NCBI GenBank assembly: GCA_946183175.1
Contig: CAMHBH010000133.1
Span: 1-5,153 of the forward strand
From: an uncultured Oscillibacter sp.
GTDB taxonomy: Bacteria > Bacillota > Clostridia > Oscillospirales > Oscillospiraceae
Length of the DNA: 5,153 nt
Direction: 5' to 3'
The notes under the pieces are model-generated. The model was not told where the DNA came from, searched no databases, and saw only the letters and a program-made list of their open reading frames with translations. Position numbers and translations under genes: made by a program. Shown here piece by piece: positions 4,685 to 5,153 of this stretch (within the stretch, counting starts at the first letter, position 1; each line of letters begins with the position of its first letter).

Positions 4685-5153
4685 GTTTTTGTCCCCTTAC
4701 GGGGCGTGGGTTGTGTCGTTGCCCATTGACACGCAGGTTATCCGGCTTGTTGTGTTTCCGTCCCCTTACGGGGCGTGGGTTGTATCCCTCGTAAGTGTCA
4801 TGACGCTTTACGAGTGCGTGGGAAAGTTTCCGTCCCCTTACGGGGTGTGGGTTGTGTCAGGGACGTACAGCCCGCCCTTATAGGGGCACTCAAGTTTCCG
4901 TCCCCTTACGGGGTGTGGGTTGTGTCTGTACCAAGGGATGGGAATCCGTCTATCTCCGTCGTTAGTTTCCGTCCCCTTACGGGGCGTGGGTTGTGTCCGT
5001 TTTGTCTCCCGTTTGACGTTATGCGCATACTGTTTCCGTCCCCTTACGGGGCGTGGGTTGTGTCCGTTTTGTCTCCCGTTTGACGTTATGCGCATACTGT
5101 TTCCGTCCCCTTACGGGGCGTGGGTTGTGTCCGTTTTGTCTCCCGTTTGACGT
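4685..5153 (-). CRISPR. CRISPR array with type III-A-like repeats, trailer end (continues past the window)
   Basis: Seven 33-nt repeats lie at 4685-4717, 4754-4786, 4826-4858, 4894-4926, 4965-4997, 5032-5064 and 5099-5131. Spacers are 36, 39, 35, 38, 34 and 34 nt, plus 22 nt of a seventh cut by the window end. Read on the minus strand, each consensus repeat starts GACACAACCCACG, has a CCCCGTAAGGGG hairpin core and ends ACGGAAAC. The ending GGGGACGGAAAC is shared with known type III-A repeats (Mycobacterium tuberculosis, Streptococcus thermophilus CRISPR2), where ACGGAAAC is the crRNA 5' tag. Against consensus, repeat 1 has CC to TT at 4689-4690, repeat 2 has G to A at 4784, repeats 3 and 4 share C to T (4846, 4914), and repeats 5-7 are identical. 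Degeneracy at the left marks the trailer; the leader should lie to the right. No cas gene is in the window. Subtype and direction are inferred from the repeat. Confidence 0.97.
4965..5153 (-). repeat. Tandem 67-bp repeat-spacer unit, 2.8 identical copies
   Basis: Units at 4965-5031, 5032-5098 and 5099-5153 (cut by the window end) are base-for-base identical, so spacers 5 and 6 are the same 34-nt sequence and spacer 7 matches over all 22 visible bases. Identical neighbouring spacers arise by unequal recombination or slippage between repeats, or could be an assembly effect in a low-complexity array. The window does not show whether more copies follow. Confidence 0.95.

Noticed and set aside
4685..5131. 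Reading the array as type I-C on the plus strand, because the plus end CGTGGGTTG resembles the I-C ending CGTGGATTGAAAC
   Set aside because: The resemblance stops before the conserved GAAAC. The minus-strand end AGGGGACGGAAAC matches type III-A repeats better, and repeat decay at the left edge places the trailer there.
4685..5150. Short open frames encoding repeated SPYGAWVVS- or PVRGRK-type peptides in the right-hand region
   Set aside because: The repeating peptide is just the translated 33-nt CRISPR repeat; there is no start context or RBS.

Overview
This is a GC-rich window from what looks like a Gram-positive Firmicute of class Clostridia, probably of the Oscillospiraceae type. The basis is a secreted YcdB/YcdC-like protein ending in S-layer-homology (SLH) repeats, strong AGGAGG-type ribosome binding sites, and an hflX-yigZ gene pair. 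The taxon is an inference. All three complete genes lie on the minus strand, and so, by the best reading, does a CRISPR array at the right edge.

Layout from left to right. Positions 1-64 hold the end of a possible plus-strand gene and a clear plus-strand intrinsic terminator. Positions 125-2356 (minus) encode a 743-residue exported protein with YcdB/YcdC-PepSY-like modules and three SLH-like repeats. Upstream of it is an untranslated leader of about 120 nt with a direct repeat, and a promoter of ECF sigma-factor type (GGAAC, 16 nt, CGTCTA). Positions 2571-2602 carry the intrinsic terminator of the next operon. That operon is hflX (3254-4534) followed by yigZ (2625-3257), overlapping as ATGA and read from a near-consensus housekeeping promoter at 4566-4594.

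A 20-bp hairpin (4612-4661) separates the hflX promoter from the CRISPR array (4685 to the window end). The array shows seven 33-nt repeats, six whole spacers and part of a seventh. Read on the minus strand the repeat ends in AGGGGACGGAAAC, the 3' end known from type III-A (Csm) repeats. The left-most repeat is degenerate exactly in the crRNA handle. Both facts put the trailer next to hflX and the leader, possibly with cas genes, beyond the right edge. The three right-most spacers are identical as far as the window shows.

The genes do not form one pathway. hflX-yigZ is a housekeeping operon for ribosome rescue plus a conserved IMPACT-family protein. The SLH protein is a separately controlled envelope gene. 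The array is an immune locus whose effector genes are not visible here. At whole-window scale, the tetramer GATC appears to be absent from all 5153 bases, while GTAC, of the same base composition, occurs roughly forty times. No complete undescribed system can be seen; the best leads are the triplicated spacer, the ECF-type control of the SLH gene, and the GATC avoidance.
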